Source of the DNA: Phoronis ovalis
Lineage: Eukaryota; Phoronida; Phoronidae
Length of the DNA: 17,505 nucleotides
Reading direction: 5' to 3'
NCBI GenBank assembly: GCA_028565635.1
Contig: JAOXYB010016909.1
Coordinates: forward strand, 1,427 to 18,931
Shown here: positions 1 to 9,900 of the stretch, piece after piece
Layout of the letters: the number at the start of each line of letters is the position of its first letter
How positions within the stretch are numbered: the first letter of the stretch is position 1
Notes under the pieces: generated by a model
Databases searched by the model: none
What the model was told of the DNA's origin: nothing
Seen by the model: the letters and a program-made list of their open reading frames with translations, nothing else
Translations under genes and position numbers: made by a program

Positions 1-94
1 AACAGTAACAATGTGACAGAGTTGCTACCTTTAAATAAAATTATGAAAAAATGACCCATTTTTAGGGTTTGTTGAAAAGTCAACCCAATTTTAG
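1..94 (+). repeat. Direct repeat, copy 1 of the ~94-base unit before the transposase
   Basis: Positions 1-94 recur at 523-615 with a single one-base length difference (AAAA versus AAA in the GTTGAAAAGTC part). The two copies stop matching right after a TTTTAG. The unit carries ACCC...AGGGT inverted words and a loose internal period of about 30 bases that continues to about position 120 (TGACCCATTT, then CAACCCAATT, then TGACCCATTT). Copy 1 starts at the window edge and may extend further left. It is probably part of a mobile element rather than host sequence; that is inferred from its position beside transposon coding DNA. Confidence 0.85.
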
Positions 95-214
95 GGATTA
101 AATTGAAAAAGTGACCCATTTGGGCTACCAACCTATGGTCTTCTTAGAACCACCTTAGAATCGTCCAGGCAGTGCTTCGTATTTGTATGAAGAGAGATGA
201 GCAGCATGTAGTGT

Positions 215-505
215 TTGTTGTGCCTATACATCAGATTTAGTGAATTTCAACAAATGGTTAAGTGCAGAAATGCAGAAAAAAAAGAGAAACCAAATGAAAA
301 TGAATGGAAACGTTTTTCTGAAATCACCATGGTGAGGGTTTTGCTATTTAATAAGAGAAGGGTGTCTGAAGTTCAAGAACTCAAAGTTTCAGATTTTCTC
401 ACACAAGTTTCTGATGTAGATAACGAAGAGATATTGTCTTCGTTAGATGTGGCAGAAAGACTTTTAGCTAAAAGGTATGTATCATCACTGGTAGATTCAT
501 CTTAG
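215..505 (+). pseudogene. Tyrosine-recombinase-like fragment (box I region only)
   Basis: This open frame has no ATG at its beginning; it opens with TTG a short way after an in-frame TAG at 209-211. Residues around 33-62 read like the first catalytic block of a tyrosine recombinase: a helix with LLFNKRRVSEVQELKVSDF, comparable to the GLRISE...L...D pattern of phage-type integrases. A stretch resembling the end of a helix (EILSSLDVAERLLAKRY) follows. Metazoan genomes carry many uncharacterised proteins with a LFNKRR.GE..... block of this kind, and I base the call on remembered resemblance to them. The distal catalytic boxes (HxxR, H/W, Tyr) are absent, so this is a fragment or a single exon. 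A possible acceptor (CATCAG) ends at 236. It is enclosed by the two copies of the direct repeat. Confidence 0.42.
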
Positions 506-522
506 TCTGTCTACCCCCGCCA

Positions 523-615
523 AACAGTAACAATGTGACAGAGTTGCTACCTTTAAATAAAATTATGAAAAAATGACCCATTTTTAGGGTTTGTTGAAAG
601 TCAACCCAATTTTAG
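523..615 (+). repeat. Direct repeat, copy 2, abutting the Mutator transposase frame
   Basis: This is the second copy of the unit at 1-94, nearly identical over 93 bases, which indicates a recent duplication. Its end (ATTTTAG) is exactly where sequence resembling transposase begins. The first residues of the downstream open frame are therefore translated repeat and not native protein. The TTTTAG could also serve as a splice acceptor. Confidence 0.85.
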
Positions 616-2108
616 TTCGGTTTTGGTTCGGTTGCGTGACACCTTCATGTAAATACATCAAGTCTGGATTTTCAAGTGGACGAATTGGTAATTCTGATAA
701 GCAAAATGTGCGATTTGAAGTAAATCAGTTGATGACTTTGTTGAGTCATGAACTGGGGAAAGGGTTCAGTTCTTTGAACAAAATATCATCAGTTTTTGGA
801 CTGCCAAATATGAACGAAAAATCATATCATCGCATAAACAAGGATGTGAAAAACAAAATCATTGAAACCGGGGAAGAAAATTTAGAGTCTGCTGGTAAAA
901 TTGGGCGACAAATGTACTTGGATCTGGATGATGATTTTGGATCTGAGGACATTATTGATGTAGCCGTTTCGTTCGACGGTACCTGGCACAAGCGTGGATT
1001 TTCATCGCACTATGGTGTCGGTACGGCCATTGAGGTTATGACTGGACTTGTGCTGGATTACGAGGTTTTATCTTCTTATTGTCATGCCTGTGCATTAGCT
1101 AAGAAAAAAGGAAAATTGACACCAGAGTGGTTACTAAACCATACTGACTGTGCACAAAATTATTATGGATCTAGTAAATCAATGGAGAAAGAGGCCGCTC
1201 TCAATATCTGGATGCGCAGCATTGATAAGCACAATATTCGGTACACTAAGGTGATTTCTGATGGTGATTCTAGTGCATTCAAGGCCATGCAAGAAGACCA
1301 ACCATACAGTGATAAAATATCAATAGAAAAACTTGAGTGCCTAAACCATTGCAGCAAGAGGGTTGGGACCAATCTGCGCAATCTCTCCAAAACGGCTAAG
1401 CTTGGTGGTCGAGGCGCGGGTACATTGACGGCCAAGAAATGCAACACATTGCAGTTTTACTACAGAAAAGCTGTGGTAGAAAATTTGACGAATGCCGACA
1501 GAATGCGGGAAGCCATATGGGCAACACTATATCATTGTGCCTCAACGGATGATGAGCCGCAGCATCACAAGTGCCCTACAGGAGAAGCGAGTTGGTGCCG
1601 GTACCAGAGGGCTCTTGCTAAAAATGAGGAGCCACCTTCTCATGACGATCCTGAGTTTATGAAAACCAAACTGAATTCAAAGGTGGTTCAGGTTATGATG
1701 CCCCTGTATGAGAGGCTATCTGACCCCAATTTGCTGAAAAAGATGTTACATGGGACTACTCAAAATACGAATGAAGGGTTGAACAATCTTATCTGGGTAC
1801 GTTGCCCAAAAACGGTCTTTGTTGGGAAACAAAAAGTGAAAAGTGCTGTGGCAGCAGCTTGCTGCAAATATAATGAAGGTGCACACTACCTCACTAAAGT
1901 AATGCAGAACCTCAGTATTGAGGCGACTGAGCTGACATTTATTTTTGCTGAGGCTGAAGATGCGGCGCGTATTACCCAAAGTGATGCATCGATGAGTGTT
2001 CAGTCAAATCGGCGGCGGCGTGCCCGTTTGAATGAGAGATCTGCTACTCTGGCAGTTCAAGAAAATGCAGAAGGGGCAACCTATGGTGCTGGGATGAATG
2101 TAGACTAG
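591..2108 (+). CDS. Mutator-like (MULE) DDE transposase, N-terminus missing or replaced
   Basis: This is a 505-codon open frame resembling the animal Mutator-like transposase domain, the enzyme that cuts and re-inserts Mutator-type DNA transposons in the nucleus. Family hallmarks are visible in order. SFDGTWHKRG carries the first catalytic Asp (D129). VISDGDS carries the second (D224). C250 and H253 lie in ECLNHCSKR. A CP...SWC.Y cluster is at 328-338. TNEGLNNLIW carries the catalytic Glu (E395). A basic RRRRAR stretch lies at 474-479, and the end has the family-like TYGAG. The frame opens on TTG inside the direct repeat, so roughly residues 1-9 are not native. The first ATG is at 732 (residue 48), but resemblance to the family begins before it, near residue 16. 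A true start or 5' exon is therefore missing, truncated or upstream. The coding part is richer in GC than its flanks and has no internal stop, so the copy looks young. Confidence 0.85.
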   Translation: MLKVNPILVRFWFGCVTPSCKYIKSGFSSGRIGNSDKQNVRFEVNQLMTLLSHELGKGFSSLNKISSVFGLPNMNEKSYHRINKDVKNKIIETGEENLESAGKIGRQMYLDLDDDFGSEDIIDVAVSFDGTWHKRGFSSHYGVGTAIEVMTGLVLDYEVLSSYCHACALAKKKGKLTPEWLLNHTDCAQNYYGSSKSMEKEAALNIWMRSIDKHNIRYTKVISDGDSSAFKAMQEDQPYSDKISIEKLECLNHCSKRVGTNLRNLSKTAKLGGRGAGTLTAKKCNTLQFYYRKAVVENLTNADRMREAIWATLYHCASTDDEPQHHKCPTGEASWCRYQRALAKNEEPPSHDDPEFMKTKLNSKVVQVMMPLYERLSDPNLLKKMLHGTTQNTNEGLNNLIWVRCPKTVFVGKQKVKSAVAAACCKYNEGAHYLTKVMQNLSIEATELTFIFAEAEDAARITQSDASMSVQSNRRRRARLNERSATLAVQENAEGATYGAGMNVD

Positions 2109-2300
2109 TAAGAGTAAATTCAACAAACATTCAAGATAGACAATTGGTAAAAAATGACAGGAAAATATGGAAATTTTGCATTACAAACTTTAACGTGATT
2201 TTCTACAAAAACACATTTTTGCTACTTTGAGAGACTGTAACTTGAAAACTACTTGTCCTAGCTCACTGAAATTTGCTGTGTATATTGCTTGTACATATTG

Positions 2301-2458
2301 CTAGTAAATAACAGAGAGAAAAATGTTTAAAAAAATTCTGTTTTTGTTTTTTTATGTAAATATGTTCTTATTTTTTAGCTTTTTTTGACAGTTTCATTAG
2401 TATCCGCCCAAAAAAAACTGGTCCATGATGCAGAAAATAACTCTCTGTTATCTACTAG
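2301..2458. repeat. Inverted repeat, 18-base arms (2301-2318 and 2441-2458)
   Basis: The left arm CTAGTAAATAACAGAGAG pairs with the right arm CTCTCTGTTATCTACTAG at 17 of 18 positions, and weaker pairing continues outward for about 10 bases. The spacer is about 122 bases, very rich in T and A. It lies about 190 bases after the transposase stop. It could be a small foldback/MITE-like insertion, an internal hairpin of the element, or a piece of its terminal structure. Confidence 0.7.
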
Positions 2459-2488
2459 ATATTTGTATTATGAATTTCATGGAAAAAA

Positions 2489-2494
2489 AATAAA
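2489..2494 (+). promoter_or_regulatory. Possible poly(A) signal for the transposase
   Basis: AATAAA occurs about 380 bases after the transposase stop codon, in A-rich sequence. The hexamer is expected by chance in DNA this AT-rich, so support is weak. Confidence 0.25.
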
Positions 2495-2532
2495 TGAAAT
2501 ATTCAGAATACTTTTCAAGTTGTAGGTTTTTT

Positions 2533-2586
2533 TCTCGCGCCAATATTTCGTCGATTTTCAACATTTCGCGTCGTTTCCATGGCAAC
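2533..2586. promoter_or_regulatory. CpG patch with an RFX/X-box-like palindrome
   Basis: A short CpG-containing stretch (CTCGCGCC, ATTTCGTCG, ATTTCGCGTCG) ends in GTTTCCATGGCAAC at 2573-2586. This matches the two half-sites of the RFX-binding X-box (GTNRCC and its inverse) with at most one deviation. A run of about 15 A follows immediately. The CpG density stands out against the AT-rich flanks. Whether it is a live element or part of the transposon is unknown, and no gene start is recognised beside it. Confidence 0.35.
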
Positions 2587-3729
2587 AAAAAAAAAAAAAA
2601 AGAAAAAAATGTTTTTTTTCATTTTACTATGTTTTATAGTCAATTTATGCTCAATTGTGACCTTCTTATTCTTTATTTCATTTACACTGCCAAGTCTGAC
2701 CTTAATTGTTTTAAACAAAGTCAATTGTGAATTTAAACAACATTTAGTGTCATTTTTGTCCTTTTAGGGCCGAATGAGGCACCTTTTACAAATTTGCTTG
2801 ACATTGTGCCGTCACTGGGACTTCTAGCTTTAAGCAAAAGTTGGAACTGTTATCTTCTACTCTCTAATCATTAGAAAACATGGAATTTAATAAAAAAAGT
2901 TTGTGATAACTTATAGTATCAGATTCTGTGAGCATTTAAAACAAATATATGGCATATATGGGGATTCTTCATTATTACCGTCACCATGTGATATTGTAAT
3001 GACATGACATCTGGTATCTTATATCAACAGGAATTCAATCCTTTGCTTGATTGTAAAAAATGGGGCTAAGGCAGCATACATAAATGTTTGTTTATGTTCG
3101 ATATAGTTTGATAACCAAATTAAGACAAAATGGTCACCTTAATTATGGAGTCACATAATTCAATAATTCTGAACCCTTCTCGTAAATATAAATACGTACA
3201 GTTACAACACAGTAACTCAATTTAGTCTATTTAAGGTTTATAACTGGTGCCTAAGATAAGTTGCAATGCCATGCAGTTCCAGCTTATTGCTACTTGTAGA
3301 AGAGTAATTATAAAGAATCCATTAATATACTTATAATACCAGAACCTAGTCTGCAATCTGTTAACCCGATTGTCACATCTTCACAATACAGGTATAACAT
3401 TTCCTTGTAAAAATGTCCAATGTTAAACCTGCAGTAAGACATCAGGATGTTAGCAACGTACAACAATGTGAATCCTATTTTAAGTAAGACTGTCATGTTT
3501 CTGATGTTCATATACCATTACCATGTTTGGAAATTTTACTTTTGAAAAAAAAGCTTCAATTTTACTTACTTTACTTATTTTACTTGACTTGCATCCATTT
3601 TTGGAATTTCAGTTGCTTTTTTAAATACATTTAATTTTTTTTGAAATGTTTGAAGTAGCCTGCAAAATCCTCTTCAAGCAAAATACTAATATCATCTGCA
3701 GTCTCTGTAGATCCTCCATTGCAGGTCGT
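2587..3729. other. Noncoding spacer between the transposon cluster and DHRS1
   Basis: AT-rich sequence beginning with an A-rich run (2587-2609). Short open frames here are low-complexity or lack any recognisable motif. I see no RNA gene, transposon protein remnant or conserved coding pattern. The part nearest 3845 should include the DHRS1 3' untranslated region. Confidence 0.6.
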
Positions 3730-3735
3730 TTTATT
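3730..3735 (-). promoter_or_regulatory. Candidate poly(A) signal of DHRS1
   Basis: TTTATT on the plus strand reads AATAAA on the minus strand, about 110 bases past the DHRS1 stop codon (3845-3847). It is the first canonical hexamer downstream of the gene and gives a short, plausible 3' UTR. Cleavage would be expected 10-30 bases further on (about 3700-3720). Confidence 0.5.
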
Positions 3736-3844
3736 GCCTTGCAGCATTTGCAATTGATGTTTTAAACCACATTCACTTTTCTGTACTAGATATGTTCTTC
3801 AAACATTCCAATCAGCAGGTACATTCGTAAGTTTGGGTGCTCTC

Positions 3845-3978
3845 CTAGAATTTATGTCCCTGACATGCCATCAACCAGTAAGGAATTCGAATCCATCTAG
3901 GGATCCATCTTGCAAGCCATCCATAATCAAATAACTGTAGTATTTTACTCACGGAGCGCATAGAATCAATCTTTCTAC
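3845..3978 (-). CDS. dhrs1: DHRS1 exon 9 (terminal) with stop codon
   Basis: Encodes the rest of Gly278 through Phe321 and TAG. It reads GRKIDSMRS and then an aromatic tail with GWLARWIPRWIRIPYW and HKF at the end, matching the DHRS1 C-terminus in layout. A GTGAGT at the SMRS|VSK position looks like a donor, but reading through gives the family-specific C-terminus, so it is exon. The acceptor is TTTTCCAG. Confidence 0.92.
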
Positions 3979-6900
3979 CTGGAAAACCAACATTTAATAC
4001 ACAAAAAAGTCAAATCTTTTTTGAAACAAGGAAAAAAATAGACTGATGTATATTTTAAAAATATGGCAAACCAAGTACTTAAAATAAAGCATAAATTATC
4101 TATTGAATAAGTGCAAAGTGATAAAAATTATAAAATTATTTGGTTCACACAATTTGAAATAGCTTCAAAACAATTTCTGGAAGCATCTAAATTTAATGAC
4201 CCATAAAAAGTGGGTGCATCAGAGTTTTTCAAACTGTTTGAAGGTCTGGAAATTTTGAACTATTTAATTATACAAACTTTGATTGTAAACTAGCTTTAGT
4301 ATCATGCTGCATCACCCTTTTTTAATTAAAAAGGTAGCAAAAATGCAGTTCAATCCTTACATAAAAATATTTTTCTGTGATGCCAATTACAAGACAGTAA
4401 CTGCTACACAGGCTAGATATGATTTGTAGATAAACAGCCCAAGTTTTAAAGCTGTTCTCTGAAGTTTTACACACGAAATAAACCAATGGACAAAATCTGC
4501 CAAGTGTGTGTGTGTTTCGTTCTCTTTCACTGCTCTTAGAATTATCCCATTTTTTCTTAGAAAACATAGATATGATCACCTTAAAAATGTGTGCCTAAAT
4601 GTCACATTTAACAAATTTTGCAACAAAAAGATTGCCTGCTGTGCATTGTTTATTATTGCAAAGTTAAAAATTGTACTTGACAAAAAAGAAAGAAAAACAC
4701 AAGGCCTCCAGACTTTGCACTTCTATAGAGCAATAAAAAGGAAACTTATTTTCATGACATGCAATCACTCTAAGAGCTTGTGTTTGATTGTATAAAGTGA
4801 ATAAAGCCACCAGACAATACGATGTTGACTAGAAGATGCATCCATTGTCCAGAGACAATTTTATAGATGCAAAACTTACCATCAACATCAGTTAGACCAT
4901 ACTCATCCCCAAGATCAGCCGTAGGTAAAATTCTTCCAGATTTTTTCATGATGGCTGGATCTAAAAGACAGATGTTTGTGCTTACTAATCTTTAAAATGA
5001 AGTGTGACCTCATGGTATCATGGTACTTACATGTATGTCCCTGATCCACTAAGGTCAAATTTAAGAACATATTAAGTAATGCAACATGTCCTGCAAACTT
5101 TTAAATTTGGTGAATGACTTTTGCATGGTTAATGCCCCAGCACATCAGGTTATTTGTTGTAACAATTAAATTGTGATATGCAAATTACTTAATTATCTTT
5201 TACTCTAATTATATTTTTACAGAAAAAATTTCTATAGGTGCAATTTTCACTTCACATAAAGATTCTCACTGGGGATATTTTAAATTGCTTGAGTGAGTAC
5301 AATATTATCCTTATATTTATCCTTGCTGCATGGATAATGTCCTAAATATAACTATATATAGAGTCACACCTCATTACATATGGTTGTAAATACACATTCA
5401 TTATCATATTGCATTTAATTTTCAACTTTTATAAGTATTCACAACTTTTGTAGCAGTTGCATGAGAAAAGTAATTACCGCTGTTGAAAGACAACAGACAA
5501 CATCTTTCACCTACAGGTATCACTCCTCACAATGTTATTCATGGTCACTCGAGAAAAACAGCTGGAGAAAAGGTGTGAGAATTATATGTTAGTATCTCAG
5601 GAAGTTACCATTTGCCACAAGTTCAAATATTTATACCTTGCGTGCATCTTTAACAATTAAGCAAAACAAAATATGAAAAGTATCTCCCCGACGATAATGA
5701 ACTTCCATCCATTTTTACTCTCGAAAATTTATTGCGCAAATGGTGCAAAAATGTGCTTGAGACCTTCTCTATATAATATAGCAAGGATTGCAGTTGGTCA
5801 AAATAGAACGACTTGTAATAATTTTGACCCACATATACCCATTGACTAGTTTTCAAGGTACAAAATATCTTAATTCTGGATGTCTGTCAGCTATATTGGA
5901 AACGATTTGGACCAAAATTGAAGTTGACCTATATTTACTTGATGCCTAATATGAAGTTGATCTCACAAAACCTGTAAAGCTGTTATTGTGAGACAAAGAA
6001 AAAATTAACGGACACATGCATAGACGGATGATAGACCAATGGTAACAACAAAGAAACACAGCATAAGCTAGCTAAAAAGTCAGAACTGTCTCATCTACTT
6101 AAATAATACTAACAGCACAAATAAGCCTTAGACATCTACAGATGTGTGTCTCAGACTTGCTACGTTCAAAAATACTGACCTGTTGCAAGTTTAACAATAC
6201 ATTTTCCAGAAAACTCAGCCGTTTCAGCATTAGCAAAAAAATTTTCTACCTAAAAATAATTCACTGAATTATTATAATAATAATGAAAAAAACAACAAAT
6301 GTTTTGCATTTAATTTTTAGTTTGTTTAGATAATGACTGCAAACAAAGTATTATAAAAATGAACTACGTGAAGCATGAGAATAATATGTTCTACATACCT
6401 TTATTTCCGTGCCAGCAAGTACTTCGTCTTTATTTTTGTCCATCAATAATTTAACACTTTCTGTGAGCACAGCACCAGGCCAAAGACTAACAAAAGCTAC
6501 ATTGTGATTACGAAGTTCATGGGCACAGTCAGCAGCCATACGATCCTTCTGTTAACCGTGTAAGAGAGAATCTTTTTAATTTTCAAATATATAAAATTTG
6601 AGTTACCAACTAGGTCAGAGTCAGTTTGGAAAAAGGTAAACATCAAATGTGTCCTATTTATCAACCAAGGAATTGCAAATTTCTTATGCATAAACATTAT
6701 TTCACTGTTTTTTTTTTAAACAAAATGGAAAACTTCAGTCAACTCTTATGTCTGGATAAATTACCCTACTAAGAAAGCGTACGCACTGCCATACAGCAAA
6801 GGTGCCAAAACTGCAAAAATATATATGTTTTTTTTTAGTTCTAAATAGCTCACCTAAGTAAAAGATTTAGAACATTTCATTTCCCACAAAATACATTCAG

Positions 6901-9900
6901 TGTTTCACATAAACCCAGCACACACACTTCACAGAGACATATCTTCCAAATGTACAAATAAAATAGGAATGGCCTAACAACAAAAATCACTTACTGCTTC
7001 CTTTCCTACACCATATGCAACGTTCAATGCATAAGTGAGCCCTGCACCTGAGGATATGTTCACTATGAGTCCCTGTTTCTTGGATGTCATAAGTCGTGAA
7101 GCATAAACAGCACAAATATAATGGTTCCTAACAAGCAAAATAAATGACACAGTGACTAGATAAAAGTACTGTTAGTACTTGAACCTGCTGATATGATATG
7201 CACAAGAGGTTCAAAATATCCTACACCCTCTGAACACATGCACAGCGAATCTAAGCAACCCTTACTTGAAATTTTACAATTTTTTTTCAAGGCTAACTGG
7301 TATACCATAATATATTGGTAAAGAATTGCAAAATAAGTCATTTAATAAATCCTTATTACATGGTTTCATGTTTTAATGGTTACTATTTTTTTCCAGTTAA
7401 TACATCGTAAAAAGATTTTTGCTTATAACTTTTGATGAATAATAAAAACTTACAAATTTTGTGAACGATAAAAAGAGAGATTAGTTCATTTTCAGCATTT
7501 AGTACTCTTCCATAGTTGCTGTTGGAAATTCAAGCTGATCTTATATAAATATATATAAATTAGTTTTGGTGCAAATAGGATGTCTACCTCAATTTTAAAA
7601 ATTAAAATATTTTATAAAAGATGCAAACTCAAGGTAAGTAAATGCTTATAAATCAAATCATCTACAGCCTGACTAATCACTGAGGTTTTATTCACATTTC
7701 AAATGTAGCTATTCCTTTTCTGTTACTAAGCTCCAAAGTAGTGATGAAAAAAATAGTTACAGAGAGATTAAAAGTACTTGCATTCTGTGCATGCTAGCAC
7801 TAAAAAAAATTTATTTAAGGGCTCTACCTTCATTTTCTAACCGCCAAAGCATTTTGTAATGTTTCACAAAAAGCCTGTTATCAAAATAGCAATTGATATT
7901 AAAATGCTACTTATCTAGGCAAGCAAAAGGTAAAGGTCATAACAACACTTGCCAATACTTTAATGGCAACAAAGCTTTTAGAAAAAATGCTTGAAAGAGG
8001 CAGTGTACCTTAGTCCAACGTTATTAAAGCAATCCCATATTTCTACTGGATCCGATTCCCAGAAAGGAACTCCCATATTCTTTGCTAGTAGCTGAAAGCA
8101 TATGGAAATTAAATTTTTTATTTCAAAATCATGAATGTCCGATATTTAAATATTTCCCGACCTTTTACACAAACATTCTGCTATTTTACAAGTTGTGTCT
8201 CACCAGGGATGCCAATGCACATAAACCTGGCACAAAATTGTGGTATCAAACTTCAGCAAACTCATTCATTATTATTAGGATTCAGGGGCTTCAAGTGCTT
8301 TGTCAACTGATAATTTAAATACCCTTTCTTGGCTAGGATCACGAAGAACGGGAGACCTAGGGCAGAGGACTTGACTCAAAATCAACATGAGTCTAGGAAA
8401 TTGGAAAATTAACACATGTACCCAGCCTTAGGACAAAATTTAAATTGATTCATTAACTTTAACTGAATACACATAAGAAGAAACGAGATAAAGTCTCTCT
8501 AGTACTAATATTTACCTTTAGCACACATTTCGAGACAAAGCTGCTATTTCTCTAGATAAAAAGTAAACCCCAAGAAACTGAACAGAATTTGTTATAACTA
8601 AGATTCAAGTAGTAGTAAGAGCAAATCATTTATAAAAGAAATAAATTACCTCAACGCCAGCATATGCATTGTTTACTAGTAGATCTAACTGTCCATTTTG
8701 TTCCTGTTTCACCCTTTCAAATAATTTCTCAATGTCTGTTTCCTTGGAATGATCACATTGAATTGACATACATTTCCCACCACGAGCTTGTATCTAAAAG
8801 TAGAATAGTGAACAATCAGAAGCACATTTCAAGTAGTGCAAACTAAGTTGGGGACAGCAGTAGATGAAAAGACTCCCAAATATGCAGCATGTATAACAAT
8901 CTGTATTTTGAAATTTTTGCATATTATGCACTGGTACATTTATGTATATTATAAAAGAAATATCTGACTTCAACATAGAAATTGTACTGTTATTCAGTGA
9001 CTGTATACATGTGCCGCTTCGCCCCGTGGGCTGTCTTTTTTCAGCTTCAACTTTTACTTTGAGATATCTTTTTCATGTTTATTCAAAACTTATTACCATG
9101 GGGTCTGCTTTAAATAAATTTTAACCACAAAGTATATATTTTCAATGAATTTTTATTTATCGCATTTTAGAGTACAAAATCCAGTATTCAGCATGGGATA
9201 AGGGTTTTTATCTTGGGACACACACTCCCTACAATTTTTTTGGCAAGTATCCCCCTCCGTATCCCCCTCCCTAGAGTTTTTCATAGAGTGCGATGTGTAT
9301 TCATTTGGCTAGTGACTTTTATACTGACTTAGACTCTTCCACTTTTCATTAAAACCTACATGTACTTTAAATAATTTATTATTACCTTAATTATAAGTTT
9401 CTATTAATTTAACGTCCATTTGGCACTTATACATGTACCCTGTTGACAACAAAAATTCTACCTGTTAAATGCATTACATCTGATCTCGTATCAAATATTA
9501 CAACTTAACTAGGACTCCCCTAGGACTGCTCAGCTGAGTGATAATAATCAGTGCACAAATTAGATTTTCCTTTGAAGAGCTATTATAATTTATATTTACT
9601 GCCTACTATACAAGGCACACAGAGATATAGTTATAGCTACGATGTACAAACAAAAAATTAGTAGCATACTTCTTCTGCAGTTTCTTCCAAAGAACCGCTT
9701 GCGCCGTCTTTAGATTTCAATGTCCGTCCTACAAGCAAACATTACAAATTTGTTAGCAAAGACACGTAGTACTCTCTACTTAAGTGTACCTCACGCCACA
9801 GACCTTACACAGCCACAGTAGTTTTCAATTACATACTAGCAATCAAGGTAAACATACTAAACCCCTGATATGGTGAGGATATTATTAAGCTAATGCACAA

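Larger units (their letters stand above)
1..2460 (+). mobile_element. Composite mobile-element region around the Mutator transposase
   Basis: This interval groups the direct repeats, the recombinase-like fragment, the transposase frame and the downstream inverted repeat. The element's true ends are not established. I found no long terminal inverted repeats flanking the transposase and no 8-10 base target duplication of the kind expected for Mutator elements. The left boundary may lie outside the window, and the right boundary at the inverted repeat is only a guess. Confidence 0.45.

Noticed and set aside
1163-1979. Two minus-strand open frames within the transposase (1163-1447 and 1746-1979)
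   Set aside because: They are antisense shadows of the transposase coding frame with no recognisable motif.
2494-2767. Overlapping open frames on both strands around the A-rich run
   Set aside because: Low-complexity Lys/Phe translations of homopolymer tracts with no supporting motif.
6497-6697. Minus-strand open frame overlapping DHRS1 exon 6
   Set aside because: It mixes intron 5 with a wrong frame of exon 6. The exon-6 frame that fits DHRS1 starts at 6548 after a clear acceptor.
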